Below, piece by piece: positions 36,046-44,559 of a stretch of 64,000 nt of DNA. Position 1 is the stretch's first letter; each line of letters starts with the position of its first letter. Made by a program: the position numbers and the translations under genes. The notes beneath the pieces are model-generated. The model worked only from the letters and a program-made list of their open reading frames with translations. It ran no database searches and was not told the origin of the DNA. The DNA comes from Thalassobius sp050633445 (GTDB lineage Bacteria; Pseudomonadota; Alphaproteobacteria; Rhodobacterales; Rhodobacteraceae), in contig JBOEGN010000046.1 in assembly GCA_050633445.1 (NCBI GenBank), positions 30,780 to 94,779 on the forward strand. Reading direction: 5' to 3'.

Positions 36046-36240
36046 ATGCCATTGATCGATGTCACAATGATCGAAGGCCGGTCGAACGCGGTCAAGGAAC
36101 AGCTGATTGCCAGGCTGACCGAAGCCGCCGCCGAAACCACCGGCGCGCCCATCGAAACCATCCGCGTCGTCCTGCGCGAGGTTCCGGGACATCATTGGGG
36201 CGTCGGCGGTAAACCCAAATTCCCCGCACCGGACGACTGA
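36046..36240 (+). CDS. 4-Oxalocrotonate tautomerase (XylH/DmpI-like)
   Basis: A 64-residue (63 after Met removal) tautomerase that isomerises 2-hydroxymuconate to 2-oxo-3-hexenedioate. The catalytic Pro1 follows the initiator Met (MPLIDVTMIEGR). In mature numbering Arg11 and Arg39 are both in register with the classical enzyme, and an aromatic (Trp) sits at position 50. It would form a homohexamer of beta-alpha-beta units. It is placed between the decarboxylase and the ABM-domain gene. Confidence 0.96.
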   Translation: MPLIDVTMIEGRSNAVKEQLIARLTEAAAETTGAPIETIRVVLREVPGHHWGVGGKPKFPAPDD

Positions 36241-36241
36241 G

Positions 36242-36808
36242 ATGAGCAAACACACTGTAGAGCCGGGCCAGGAGGGCCCGGTTACCGTTTCCATCTCGCG
36301 CAGGGTGACTCCGGGGCGCGAGGCCGAATACGAAACCTGGCTGCATGGCATCATCGAGGCCGCCAGCGATTTTCCCGGTCATATGGGGGTGAATATCCTG
36401 CGGCCCTCGGGGGCGACGGACGGCCGATATGTGCTGATCTATCGCTTTGACAGCTGGGCGCATTGCGAAGCCTGGGAGCAATCCGACACCCGCCAGCACT
36501 GGGTCTGGCAGCTGCAAGGCATTGTCGAGGGTGAGGCTGAAACCCGCCGCGTCACGGGCCTGGAAGCCTGGTTCGATCTTCCCGAAGTGCCCGCCGCCAA
36601 ACATGCCCCGCAATGGAAGATGGCGATCACGCTGATCGTCGTGGTCTTCGTCATCGTTTTCCCGTTGCAACTGCTGATTCTGCCGCTGACCTCTGACTGG
36701 CCACATGCCGCCCGAACACTGCTGATCGCGGTGATCCAAGTGTTGCTGATGACCTATCTGGTGATGCCACGGGTGACCAAGCTGCTGCGCGGCTGGCTTT
36801 TTGCCTGA
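36242..36808 (+). CDS. ABM-domain protein with C-terminal transmembrane helices
   Basis: A 188-residue protein. Residues about 12-105 form an antibiotic-biosynthesis-monooxygenase-like dimeric alpha/beta-barrel domain (VTVSISRRVTPGREAEYETW, GRYVLIYRFDSWAHCEAWEQS). Residues about 123-145 and 155-178 are strongly hydrophobic helices, so the domain is probably cytoplasmic and tethered to the inner membrane. Its ATG is one base after the tautomerase stop, making it the last gene of the operon. Cofactor-free ABM enzymes oxidise quinol-like substrates, so removal of catechol-derived quinones is possible, but no activity is established for this membrane-anchored form. Confidence 0.82.
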   Translation: MSKHTVEPGQEGPVTVSISRRVTPGREAEYETWLHGIIEAASDFPGHMGVNILRPSGATDGRYVLIYRFDSWAHCEAWEQSDTRQHWVWQLQGIVEGEAETRRVTGLEAWFDLPEVPAAKHAPQWKMAITLIVVVFVIVFPLQLLILPLTSDWPHAARTLLIAVIQVLLMTYLVMPRVTKLLRGWLFA

Positions 36809-36818
36809 GATCCTTCAC

Positions 36819-36839
36819 GTGATAGTTTAAAATTATCAC
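36819..36839. promoter_or_regulatory. Palindrome upstream of katG, candidate OxyR-type half site
   Basis: A near-perfect inverted repeat, GTGATA-N9-TATCAC, lies in an AT-rich gap about 200 bases before katG. Within it, ATAG-N7-TTAT matches an OxyR half-site pattern (ATAG-N7-CTAT with T and A at the expected inner positions) except for one base. The next phased half site is weak (ATGA-N7-TAAT). OxyR control of katG is well known in proteobacteria, but no oxyR gene is in the window, so assignment is inference. Confidence 0.45.
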
Positions 36840-37030
36840 ATAAATGAGGAAATATAATTTCTTCTGATCGGATTCTCTTGCTACGCTTTTCAAGCAAGGA
36901 GGAGGAAATCCGGCCCCACGGCTGCGTATTTCGGAACGGGCAGACATGCGTTTGCCCGAACCAACAGTCGTCTTTTCCTGTTCCCTTGCGTTGAATTTTA
37001 CAGACCCAGAGTGACTCAAGGGAGCGTATC

Positions 37031-39229
<2,199 letters not shown>

Positions 39230-39249
39230 GCCATCCTCAAAAACATCAA

Positions 39250-39276
39250 AGCGCGGCGGGTTTCTGCCGCGCTTTT
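39250..39276 (+). terminator. Intrinsic terminator after katG
   Basis: An 8-bp perfect GC-rich stem (AGCGCGGC / GCCGCGCT) with an 8-base loop is followed by TTTTC, 20 bases after the katG stop. Confidence 0.88.
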
Positions 39277-39373
39277 CTATGCCTGATTAGCTCGGCTGAC
39301 ACAGATCAAAGAGATAATATTCCGAATCCTCTATGCATCTAACAGGACACGCGACTGACTGTGCGAGGGCACC

Positions 39374-39559
39374 ATGCTGAGACTTGCTTCTATTCTGTAT
39401 TCACTGATTGGCACCACAATTGCGGGCACATTTATGGTCGCGGGGTTGACCATGGGCTATGACACGTTGCAACCCATCCTTGTCGCGGCAGTGGCTGGGT
39501 TTGTTGTGGCCGTTCCCATCACCTGGCTGGTGGCCAAAGGGATCATCGAAAACAACTGA
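39374..39559 (+). CDS. Small two-helix inner-membrane protein
   Basis: A 61-residue protein made almost entirely of two hydrophobic helices (about 3-25 and 33-54), joined by a short loop with Gly-Tyr-Asp-Thr and ending in a charged tail (KGIIENN). Similar tiny proteins are conserved in Rhodobacteraceae and are sometimes annotated, without basis I can see, as CTP synthetase. A GAGGG site precedes the ATG, and a long hairpin follows the stop, which supports a discrete transcription unit. Function unknown. Confidence 0.7.
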   Translation: MLRLASILYSLIGTTIAGTFMVAGLTMGYDTLQPILVAAVAGFVVAVPITWLVAKGIIENN

Positions 39560-39585
39560 CCGGGATGTTTCGCTTCGGCGGAACC

Positions 39586-39636
39586 GGCGACGACAGTGCG
39601 AGGGAGGGGTCCCCATCAGGGCTGTCGTCGCCCTTT
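39586..39636 (+). terminator. Long-stem hairpin terminator after the small membrane protein gene
   Basis: GGCGACGACAG (39586-39596) pairs perfectly with CTGTCGTCGCC (39622-39632), followed by CTTTAAA. The 25-base loop contains an inner GGGGTCCCC palindrome. It overlaps the 3' end of the convergent hydrolase gene, and it lacks a T-run in that direction. Confidence 0.75.
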
Positions 39637-40396
39637 AAATCCGTTCCAACCAAACCCGTACTGCGGCTTCGAATTCACGAGGTTTTTCGGCGTGCAGCCA
39701 ATGGCCCGCACTTGGGATTTTCGCGAAACTCGCGTTGGGGAACAGCGTCTTGATCAGCGTACGGTGCTGGGGCTGAACGTAGTCTGAATTGGCCCCGGAC
39801 AAAAACAGGACCGGCCCGTCGAACTGTCCCTCGATTTCGGGGAAGGACAGAATTTTGGGCATCTCAGCGGCCAGCGCGTCCAGATTTAGACGCCACTTTT
39901 TACCTGCGACATCAAGCGATTGCGTGAAAAACACCGGCAAGGACGGGTCGTCGACCGTTTCGCGCAGCTGTGCCTCGGCATCCGAGCGTTTCTCGACCTT
40001 GTCCAGATCCACCGACTTCATCGCGGTGATGAAATGCCCCTGCGAATGACCATAGGTCACCGGCGCGATATCGGCCACGACCAGCGAGTTCACCAGTTCT
40101 GGATACTTGATCGCCAACACCATCGCCGCCTTGCCGCCCATCGAATGACCAATCACATCCATCGGAGCCCCGTTCGCGCGGATCACTTCGGCCAGATCTT
40201 CGGCCATATCGGGATAGCCGTGCTGATCGCTCCACGGGCTGAAACCATGGTTGCGCTGGTCCACGGCGATCACCCGGCGCCCATCGGACAGACGCTTGGA
40301 AATCACGCCCCAATTGCGTCCTGACCCGTACAGGCCATGGACGATCAAAAGGTCGGGCTGGTCGGTTTTCTCACCGTGGAAAATCTGGTTCAGCAT
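39635..40396 (-). CDS. Alpha/beta-hydrolase (YbfF-like esterase)
   Basis: A 253-residue alpha/beta-hydrolase. The oxyanion segment is IVHGLYGSGRNWG, the nucleophile elbow is GHSMGGKAAM (Ser about 92), Asp lies in the C-terminal third and the catalytic His is in SAGHWLHAEKP. It resembles the YbfF/short acyl-ester hydrolase group. The start is at 40396 (MLNQIFHG); a longer in-frame version runs into the region upstream of the divergent gene. Although it lies downstream of the catechol operon, its motif set is not that of 2-hydroxymuconate semialdehyde hydrolase, so I do not assign it as the missing pathway hydrolase. Confidence 0.87.
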   Translation of the reverse strand: MLNQIFHGEKTDQPDLLIVHGLYGSGRNWGVISKRLSDGRRVIAVDQRNHGFSPWSDQHGYPDMAEDLAEVIRANGAPMDVIGHSMGGKAAMVLAIKYPELVNSLVVADIAPVTYGHSQGHFITAMKSVDLDKVEKRSDAEAQLRETVDDPSLPVFFTQSLDVAGKKWRLNLDALAAEMPKILSFPEIEGQFDGPVLFLSGANSDYVQPQHRTLIKTLFPNASFAKIPSAGHWLHAEKPREFEAAVRVWLERI

Positions 40397-40480
40397 GGCC
40401 GTTTTGATACCGATTTGCGGGCGTGATGGCCAGCATGATTGTGGCCGCACTTGGCCTGAGCTAGTCTGCGCCCAAGGTAG

Positions 40481-40861
40481 GTGCAAGTGATTGAGCAAAA
40501 GACTTTATTGCGGATGGAGGCCGAGCTGGAAAAGCTAATGGCCGAGAAGATGGGCCAGAAGGATGGTCCATTTGACAAGCGCCTTGCCAAATCGCTGCAC
40601 CGCGCGCCCAATGCGGTGAAAAAAGCGGCCGAGGGGTTCAAACAGGCGCGCTTGCAGGCTGGCCATCCCAAGTTGATGCACATTGTTGATGGCGACCGTT
40701 TTCAGGCGCAATTCGCCATTTTGGCCGAGTATCTGGCAGCCATCGACGTTGCGGACCGTCGCAAAGGGCTGATTCTGTCGACGCTGGGCAGTGTCAGTTT
40801 CAACCTGCTGGTAGTGTTCATTGCCCTGATGGTTTGGCTGGTGTGGCGCGGGTATCTGTGA
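40481..40861 (+). CDS. Hypothetical protein with C-terminal transmembrane helix
   Basis: A 126-residue protein from a GTG start (a second GTG follows two codons later). The first 95 residues are charged and helical (MEAELEKLMAEKMGQKDG onward), and a single hydrophobic helix covers about residues 99-121. I do not recognise a family. It is divergent from the hydrolase gene and converges with the DUF817 gene with a 44-base overlap of coding ends. Codon use looks like that of its neighbours, supporting a real gene. Confidence 0.65.
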   Translation: MQVIEQKTLLRMEAELEKLMAEKMGQKDGPFDKRLAKSLHRAPNAVKKAAEGFKQARLQAGHPKLMHIVDGDRFQAQFAILAEYLAAIDVADRRKGLILSTLGSVSFNLLVVFIALMVWLVWRGYL

Positions 40862-41711
40862 CCCAGGGCACTCGGTGCAAAGTTGACCGAAAGACCAATG
40901 TTACCGTGACGAAACTGACATAAAGCAACAGATACCATGACCCCATTTTGGCAAAGCTGACCTGATCAAACGGGTTCTGCCCGGCATAAAGCCACGTGCC
41001 CGTCATCGTCCCGATATTCTCGGCCAGCCAGAGGAAGAAACTGGACAGGAACGCGGCCAGCGGCAGGGGCATCCAGTACCAATTCTCTCCGATCCGAAAC
41101 CAGATGCGGGTGCGCAGGAACAGGATCAGTGTGGCCGCGAACAGGGACAGTCGGATGTCCGGCAAGAAATGATGGGCAAAGAAGTTCACATAGATCGTCG
41201 TCGCCAGAACAAGGGTCGTCCAGAACGGCGGGTAGGGCGCGAATTGCATATCGAACAGGCGGATCACGCGGGCCATATAGCTGCCGACGGACGCATACAT
41301 GAAGCCCGAAAACAGCGGCACACCCATCAGTTTCAGCACCCCCGGTTCGGGATAAGACCAGCTGCCGGCCTGGACCTTGAACAGCTCCATCGCGGTGCCA
41401 GTCAGGTGGAACAGCAGGATGACGCGCGCCTCGTCCCAGCTTTCGAGTTTGAGCGTCAGAAACACCGCTTGCAGGCCGAGGGCCACGATGACCAAAGCGT
41501 CATATCGATGGATCATCCAGTCCGGTTGCCAGATCGCGCGGGTCAGCAGGATCGCGCCCAACAGGCAGATGCCGAACAGGCAGGCCCAGCCCTGTTTGAG
41601 CACAAACATCACGAACTCGGCCGCCCAATAGGGCAGTTTTGCGCGCATCCAGTCGCCTAAGCTGCGTTCAATTCCAAGGGTTTGTGGGGCGTGTTCGTGC
41701 ATAATCGTCAA
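40818..41711 (-). CDS. DUF817 family integral membrane protein
   Basis: A 297-residue membrane protein with about eight to nine helices. Conserved-looking segments for this family are HLTGTAMELFKVQAGSWSYP, PLFSGFMYASVGSYMAR and NFFAHHFLPDIR. His/Asp/Glu residues in or next to helices suggest a metal- or lipid-related activity, but no function is established. An internal Met at residue 4 is an alternative start. It begins just downstream of the glyA terminator on the same strand, so it has its own promoter or depends on read-through. Confidence 0.82.
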   Translation of the reverse strand: MTIMHEHAPQTLGIERSLGDWMRAKLPYWAAEFVMFVLKQGWACLFGICLLGAILLTRAIWQPDWMIHRYDALVIVALGLQAVFLTLKLESWDEARVILLFHLTGTAMELFKVQAGSWSYPEPGVLKLMGVPLFSGFMYASVGSYMARVIRLFDMQFAPYPPFWTTLVLATTIYVNFFAHHFLPDIRLSLFAATLILFLRTRIWFRIGENWYWMPLPLAAFLSSFFLWLAENIGTMTGTWLYAGQNPFDQVSFAKMGSWYLLLYVSFVTVTLVFRSTLHRVPWVTDTRATPAKPSGQ

Positions 41712-41739
41712 ACAAAATGAATTTCAGAATGGCCCATAT

Positions 41740-41774
41740 AAAAAACGCCGCCGCTGGGCTGTCCAGCGGCGGCG
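41740..41774 (-). terminator. Intrinsic terminator after glyA
   Basis: A perfect 12-bp stem (CGCCGCCGCTGG / CCAGCGGCGGCG) has a 5-base loop. On the minus strand it is followed by six T residues, 22 bases beyond the glyA stop. Confidence 0.93.
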
Positions 41775-41796
41775 CCTAATCACGCATCTGTCCCGA

Positions 41797-43080
41797 TTAC
41801 AGGTTCGGGTAGAGCGGGTACTTCTGGCACAGAGCCTCAACCTCGGCCTTCACTTTGGCTTCGATCTCGGCGTTGGCTTCTTCGCCGTTTGCGGCCAGAC
41901 CGTCCACGACCTCGACGATCCAATCGGCGATCTGGCGGAACTCGGCCTCGCCAAAGCCACGCGTGGTGCCGGCGGGGGTGCCCAGACGGATGCCGCTGGT
42001 GACCATCGGCTTTTCCGGGTCAAACGGGATGCCATTTTTGTTGCAGGTGATGCACGCGCGTTCCAGCGCCTTTTCGGTGGCGTTGCCTTTGACGCCTTTG
42101 GGGCGCAGGTCAACCAGCATCACGTGGGTGTCGGTGCCGCCGGTCACGATGTCCAGGCCGCCCTTCATCAGCTGATCTGCCAAGGCAACGGCGTTCGCCC
42201 GAACCTGTTTCTGGTAGGTTTTGAACTCGGGGCGCAGCGCCTCGCCGAAAGCCACTGCTTTGGCGGCGATGACGTGCATCAGCGGACCACCCTGAATACC
42301 GGGGAAAATGGCCGAGTTGACCTTTTTCGCGATCTCAGGGTTGTTGGTCAGGATCATGCCGCCACGGGGGCCGCGCAGGGTTTTGTGCGTGGTGGTGGTG
42401 GCCACGTCGGCATAGGGGAAGGGCGAGGGGTGTTCGCCCGCAGCGACCAGACCGGCAAAGTGGGCCATGTCGACCATCAGGTAGGCGCCAACGCTGTCGG
42501 CGATCTCGCGGAACTTGGCGAAATCAATCTGGCGCGGGATGGCCGAACCACCAGCGATGATCAGCTTGGGCTGATGCTCGGTCGCCAGTTCCTGCACTTG
42601 ATCGTAATCAATCCGGTTGTCCTGCTGGCGAACGCCGTACTGAATGGCGTTGAACCATTTGCCCGATTGGTTTGGGGCGGCGCCGTGGGTCAGGTGACCA
42701 CCCGAAGCCAGGTTCATGCCCAGAATCGTGTCGCCGGGCTTGATCAGCGCGGTGAAGGCACCCTGGTTGGCCTGCGATCCCGAGTTGGGCTGCACGTTGG
42801 CATAGGCACAACCGAACAGTTCCTTGGCGCGGTCACGGGCCAGAGTCTCGGCGACGTCCACATACTGGCACCCGCCATAGTAACGACGGCCGGGATACCC
42901 TTCGGCGTATTTGTTGGTCATGACAGAGCCTTGGGCCTCCATCACGGCGGCCGAGACGATGTTCTCGGAGGCGATCAGCTCGATCTCGTGGCGCTGGCGG
43001 CCCAGTTCGTCGGTGATCGACTGGTAAAGTTCGGGGTCACGCGAGGCGAGCGCTTCGGTGAAGAAACCGGAATCGGACAT
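41797..43080 (-). CDS. glyA: Serine hydroxymethyltransferase
   Basis: A 427-residue PLP enzyme that interconverts serine plus tetrahydrofolate and glycine plus methylene-THF. The PLP lysine lies in TTTTHKTLRGPRGGM. Also visible are ASENIVSAAVMEAQGSVMTN, YAEGYPGRRYYGGC and the GSAIPRQIDF segment. The start at 43080 (MSDSGFF) is preferred because GGAG sits 7 bases before it; a longer start seven codons upstream is less likely. It is divergent from nadK and ends in a strong terminator. No glycine riboswitch or other structured leader was recognised upstream. Confidence 0.96.
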   Translation of the reverse strand: MSDSGFFTEALASRDPELYQSITDELGRQRHEIELIASENIVSAAVMEAQGSVMTNKYAEGYPGRRYYGGCQYVDVAETLARDRAKELFGCAYANVQPNSGSQANQGAFTALIKPGDTILGMNLASGGHLTHGAAPNQSGKWFNAIQYGVRQQDNRIDYDQVQELATEHQPKLIIAGGSAIPRQIDFAKFREIADSVGAYLMVDMAHFAGLVAAGEHPSPFPYADVATTTTHKTLRGPRGGMILTNNPEIAKKVNSAIFPGIQGGPLMHVIAAKAVAFGEALRPEFKTYQKQVRANAVALADQLMKGGLDIVTGGTDTHVMLVDLRPKGVKGNATEKALERACITCNKNGIPFDPEKPMVTSGIRLGTPAGTTRGFGEAEFRQIADWIVEVVDGLAANGEEANAEIEAKVKAEVEALCQKYPLYPNL

Positions 43081-43128
43081 TCGGATGCTCCGTGATGGCA
43101 TTAAGATGGCCGCGTACCTAAAGGAAAC

Positions 43129-43215
43129 ATGACACTTAAGGAAGACCCGAATGCGACCATGCGGCAGTTGATGGCGGCAGGGCTGGTGCGTACTGCGAAC
43201 TTGTGGTTCGATTAG
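43129..43215 (+). CDS. Possible 28-residue peptide upstream of nadK
   Basis: An ATG with AGGA at 4-bases distance opens a 28-codon frame (MTLKEDPNATMRQLMAAGL, then VRTANLWFD) ending at TAG, 39 bases before nadK. Amphipathic helical character is possible. I do not recognise it. It could be a small protein, a leader peptide or chance. Confidence 0.35.
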   Translation: MTLKEDPNATMRQLMAAGLVRTANLWFD

Positions 43216-43254
43216 GAACGGTTTGAGCCGCTTAGGAAACAGGGCAGGGCAGGC

Positions 43255-44016
43255 ATGACGCTACGCATCGCATTTACAGCCAGTGACGCGCATACCGCGC
43301 AAACCGCCCGCGCGGCGCTGGTCAGTCGCTATGGATCGGTCCCCGAGGAAAAGGCGACCGTGATCGTTGCCCTGGGTGGGGACGGCTTCATGTTGCAGAC
43401 CTTGCACCGCACGCAGCACCTTGATGTGCCGGTTTACGGGATGAACCGGGGCACGGTTGGGTTTCTGATGAACGAATATGCCGAAAGCGATCTGATGGAC
43501 CGCTTATCGGAGGCCGAAGAGGCTGTGATTAACCCACTGTCGATGAAGGCAACCTGCACTGACGGTTCAGTGCATCACGCCTTGGCGATCAACGAGGTGT
43601 CGGTGCTGCGGGCGGGCCCTCAGGCGGCTCGGCTGAAAATCACAGTGGATGGGCGCCTGCGGATGGAGGAGCTGGTCTGCGATGGCGCATTGTTGGCCAC
43701 GCCGGCGGGGTCCACGGCCTATAACTATTCCGCGCACGGGCCGATTCTGCCAATCGGGTCGGATGTTCTGGCGCTGACGGCAATCGCGCCATTCCGTCCG
43801 CGTCGCTGGCGCGGGGCATTGCTGCCGAAGACCGCTCATGTTCGGTTTGATGTGGTCGACCCGGACAAGCGCCCGGTGATGGCAGATGCAGACAGCAATT
43901 CGGTCGAAGATGTGATCAGCGTCGAGATTCGCTCGGAACCCGATATCGCGCACCGCATCTTGTTCGATCCCGGCCACGGTCTGGAAGAACGCCTGATTCG
44001 AGAGCAATTCGTTTAA
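43255..44016 (+). CDS. nadK: NAD kinase
   Basis: A 253-residue ATP-dependent NAD kinase that makes NADP. The catalytic GGDGFMLQTLH motif is at about residues 41-51. MNRGTVGFLMNEY, the NEVSVLR segment and the NAD-binding TPAGSTAYNYSAHGPILP are all present. It is of the short alphaproteobacterial length. It converges with the next gene, with a 4-base overlap of coding ends. Confidence 0.96.
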   Translation: MTLRIAFTASDAHTAQTARAALVSRYGSVPEEKATVIVALGGDGFMLQTLHRTQHLDVPVYGMNRGTVGFLMNEYAESDLMDRLSEAEEAVINPLSMKATCTDGSVHHALAINEVSVLRAGPQAARLKITVDGRLRMEELVCDGALLATPAGSTAYNYSAHGPILPIGSDVLALTAIAPFRPRRWRGALLPKTAHVRFDVVDPDKRPVMADADSNSVEDVISVEIRSEPDIAHRILFDPGHGLEERLIREQFV

Positions 44017-44468
44017 TAGAACCGGACCCGCGTTATGCTGACCGCGCCCGCGCTGGGCAGGATTGCATAGCTGTGCAGCGTTTCGGGGCGCGGCTGTCGG
44101 CGCAGCACGCCGCCTTTTGGGCTGAAATCCGACAATAGCAGGTTCATCGTCAGCCATTCGGCGCGGACGTTCAGCTTGGCCTGATAGCATTGGCCCGGTC
44201 GCATGGTGCTGGTGCGCAGAATCATGGCGCACTCCTCGGCATGGCCCTTAACGCTCACCAAAACCCCGCGTGTTTTCGCAGGCAACGGGCGCACAATACG
44301 GATCACTTCGCCCGCCAGACGCGCAGGCATGGCTGGTTCGGGCGGTGGCGGCACAACATGTCCCGCAAGAACGGGCTCAGGCTCTAGGGCGAAATCGTCA
44401 AACAGCAGCATGTTCTGGCGACTCTCTGGGTGAATCGTGATTTGCAGATGTTCTATTTTTGTTCTCAT
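44013..44468 (-). CDS. Hypothetical protein
   Basis: A 151-residue protein without a recognised family. A Pro/Glu-rich stretch (FALEPEPVLAGHVVPPPPEP) precedes a beta-rich region (residues about 50-150) with alternating hydrophobic residues. No signal peptide or membrane helix. A Met at residue 20 is an alternative start. It begins 36 bases beyond the prpE terminator on the same strand and converges with nadK. Assigned as real mainly because it fills the gap with neighbour-like codon use. Confidence 0.5.
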   Translation of the reverse strand: MRTKIEHLQITIHPESRQNMLLFDDFALEPEPVLAGHVVPPPPEPAMPARLAGEVIRIVRPLPAKTRGVLVSVKGHAEECAMILRTSTMRPGQCYQAKLNVRAEWLTMNLLLSDFSPKGGVLRRQPRPETLHSYAILPSAGAVSITRVRFY

Positions 44469-44503
44469 TTTGAGCGATGCGCAATCCCCATTTACACCCC
44501 GCC

Positions 44504-44534
44504 CAAAGAAAAGCCCCGCACAAAGGCGGGGCTT
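44504..44534 (-). terminator. Intrinsic terminator after the propionyl-CoA synthetase gene
   Basis: A perfect 9-bp stem (AAGCCCCGC / GCGGGGCTT) with a 6-base loop is followed on the minus strand by TTTCTTT, 26 bases past the stop codon. Confidence 0.9.
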
Positions 44535-44559
44535 GTCGATTTCGTTCTAAAAGGCTGGC

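Noticed and set aside
39635..40396. Alpha/beta-hydrolase considered as the missing 2-hydroxymuconate semialdehyde hydrolase
   Set aside because: It is beyond katG, on the opposite strand, and its motif pattern (VHGLYGSGRNWG, GHSMGGKAAM) fits YbfF-like esterases better.
43081..43254. Glycine riboswitch or other leader structure between glyA and nadK
   Set aside because: No paired-aptamer-like conserved core or terminator/antiterminator could be found by eye.
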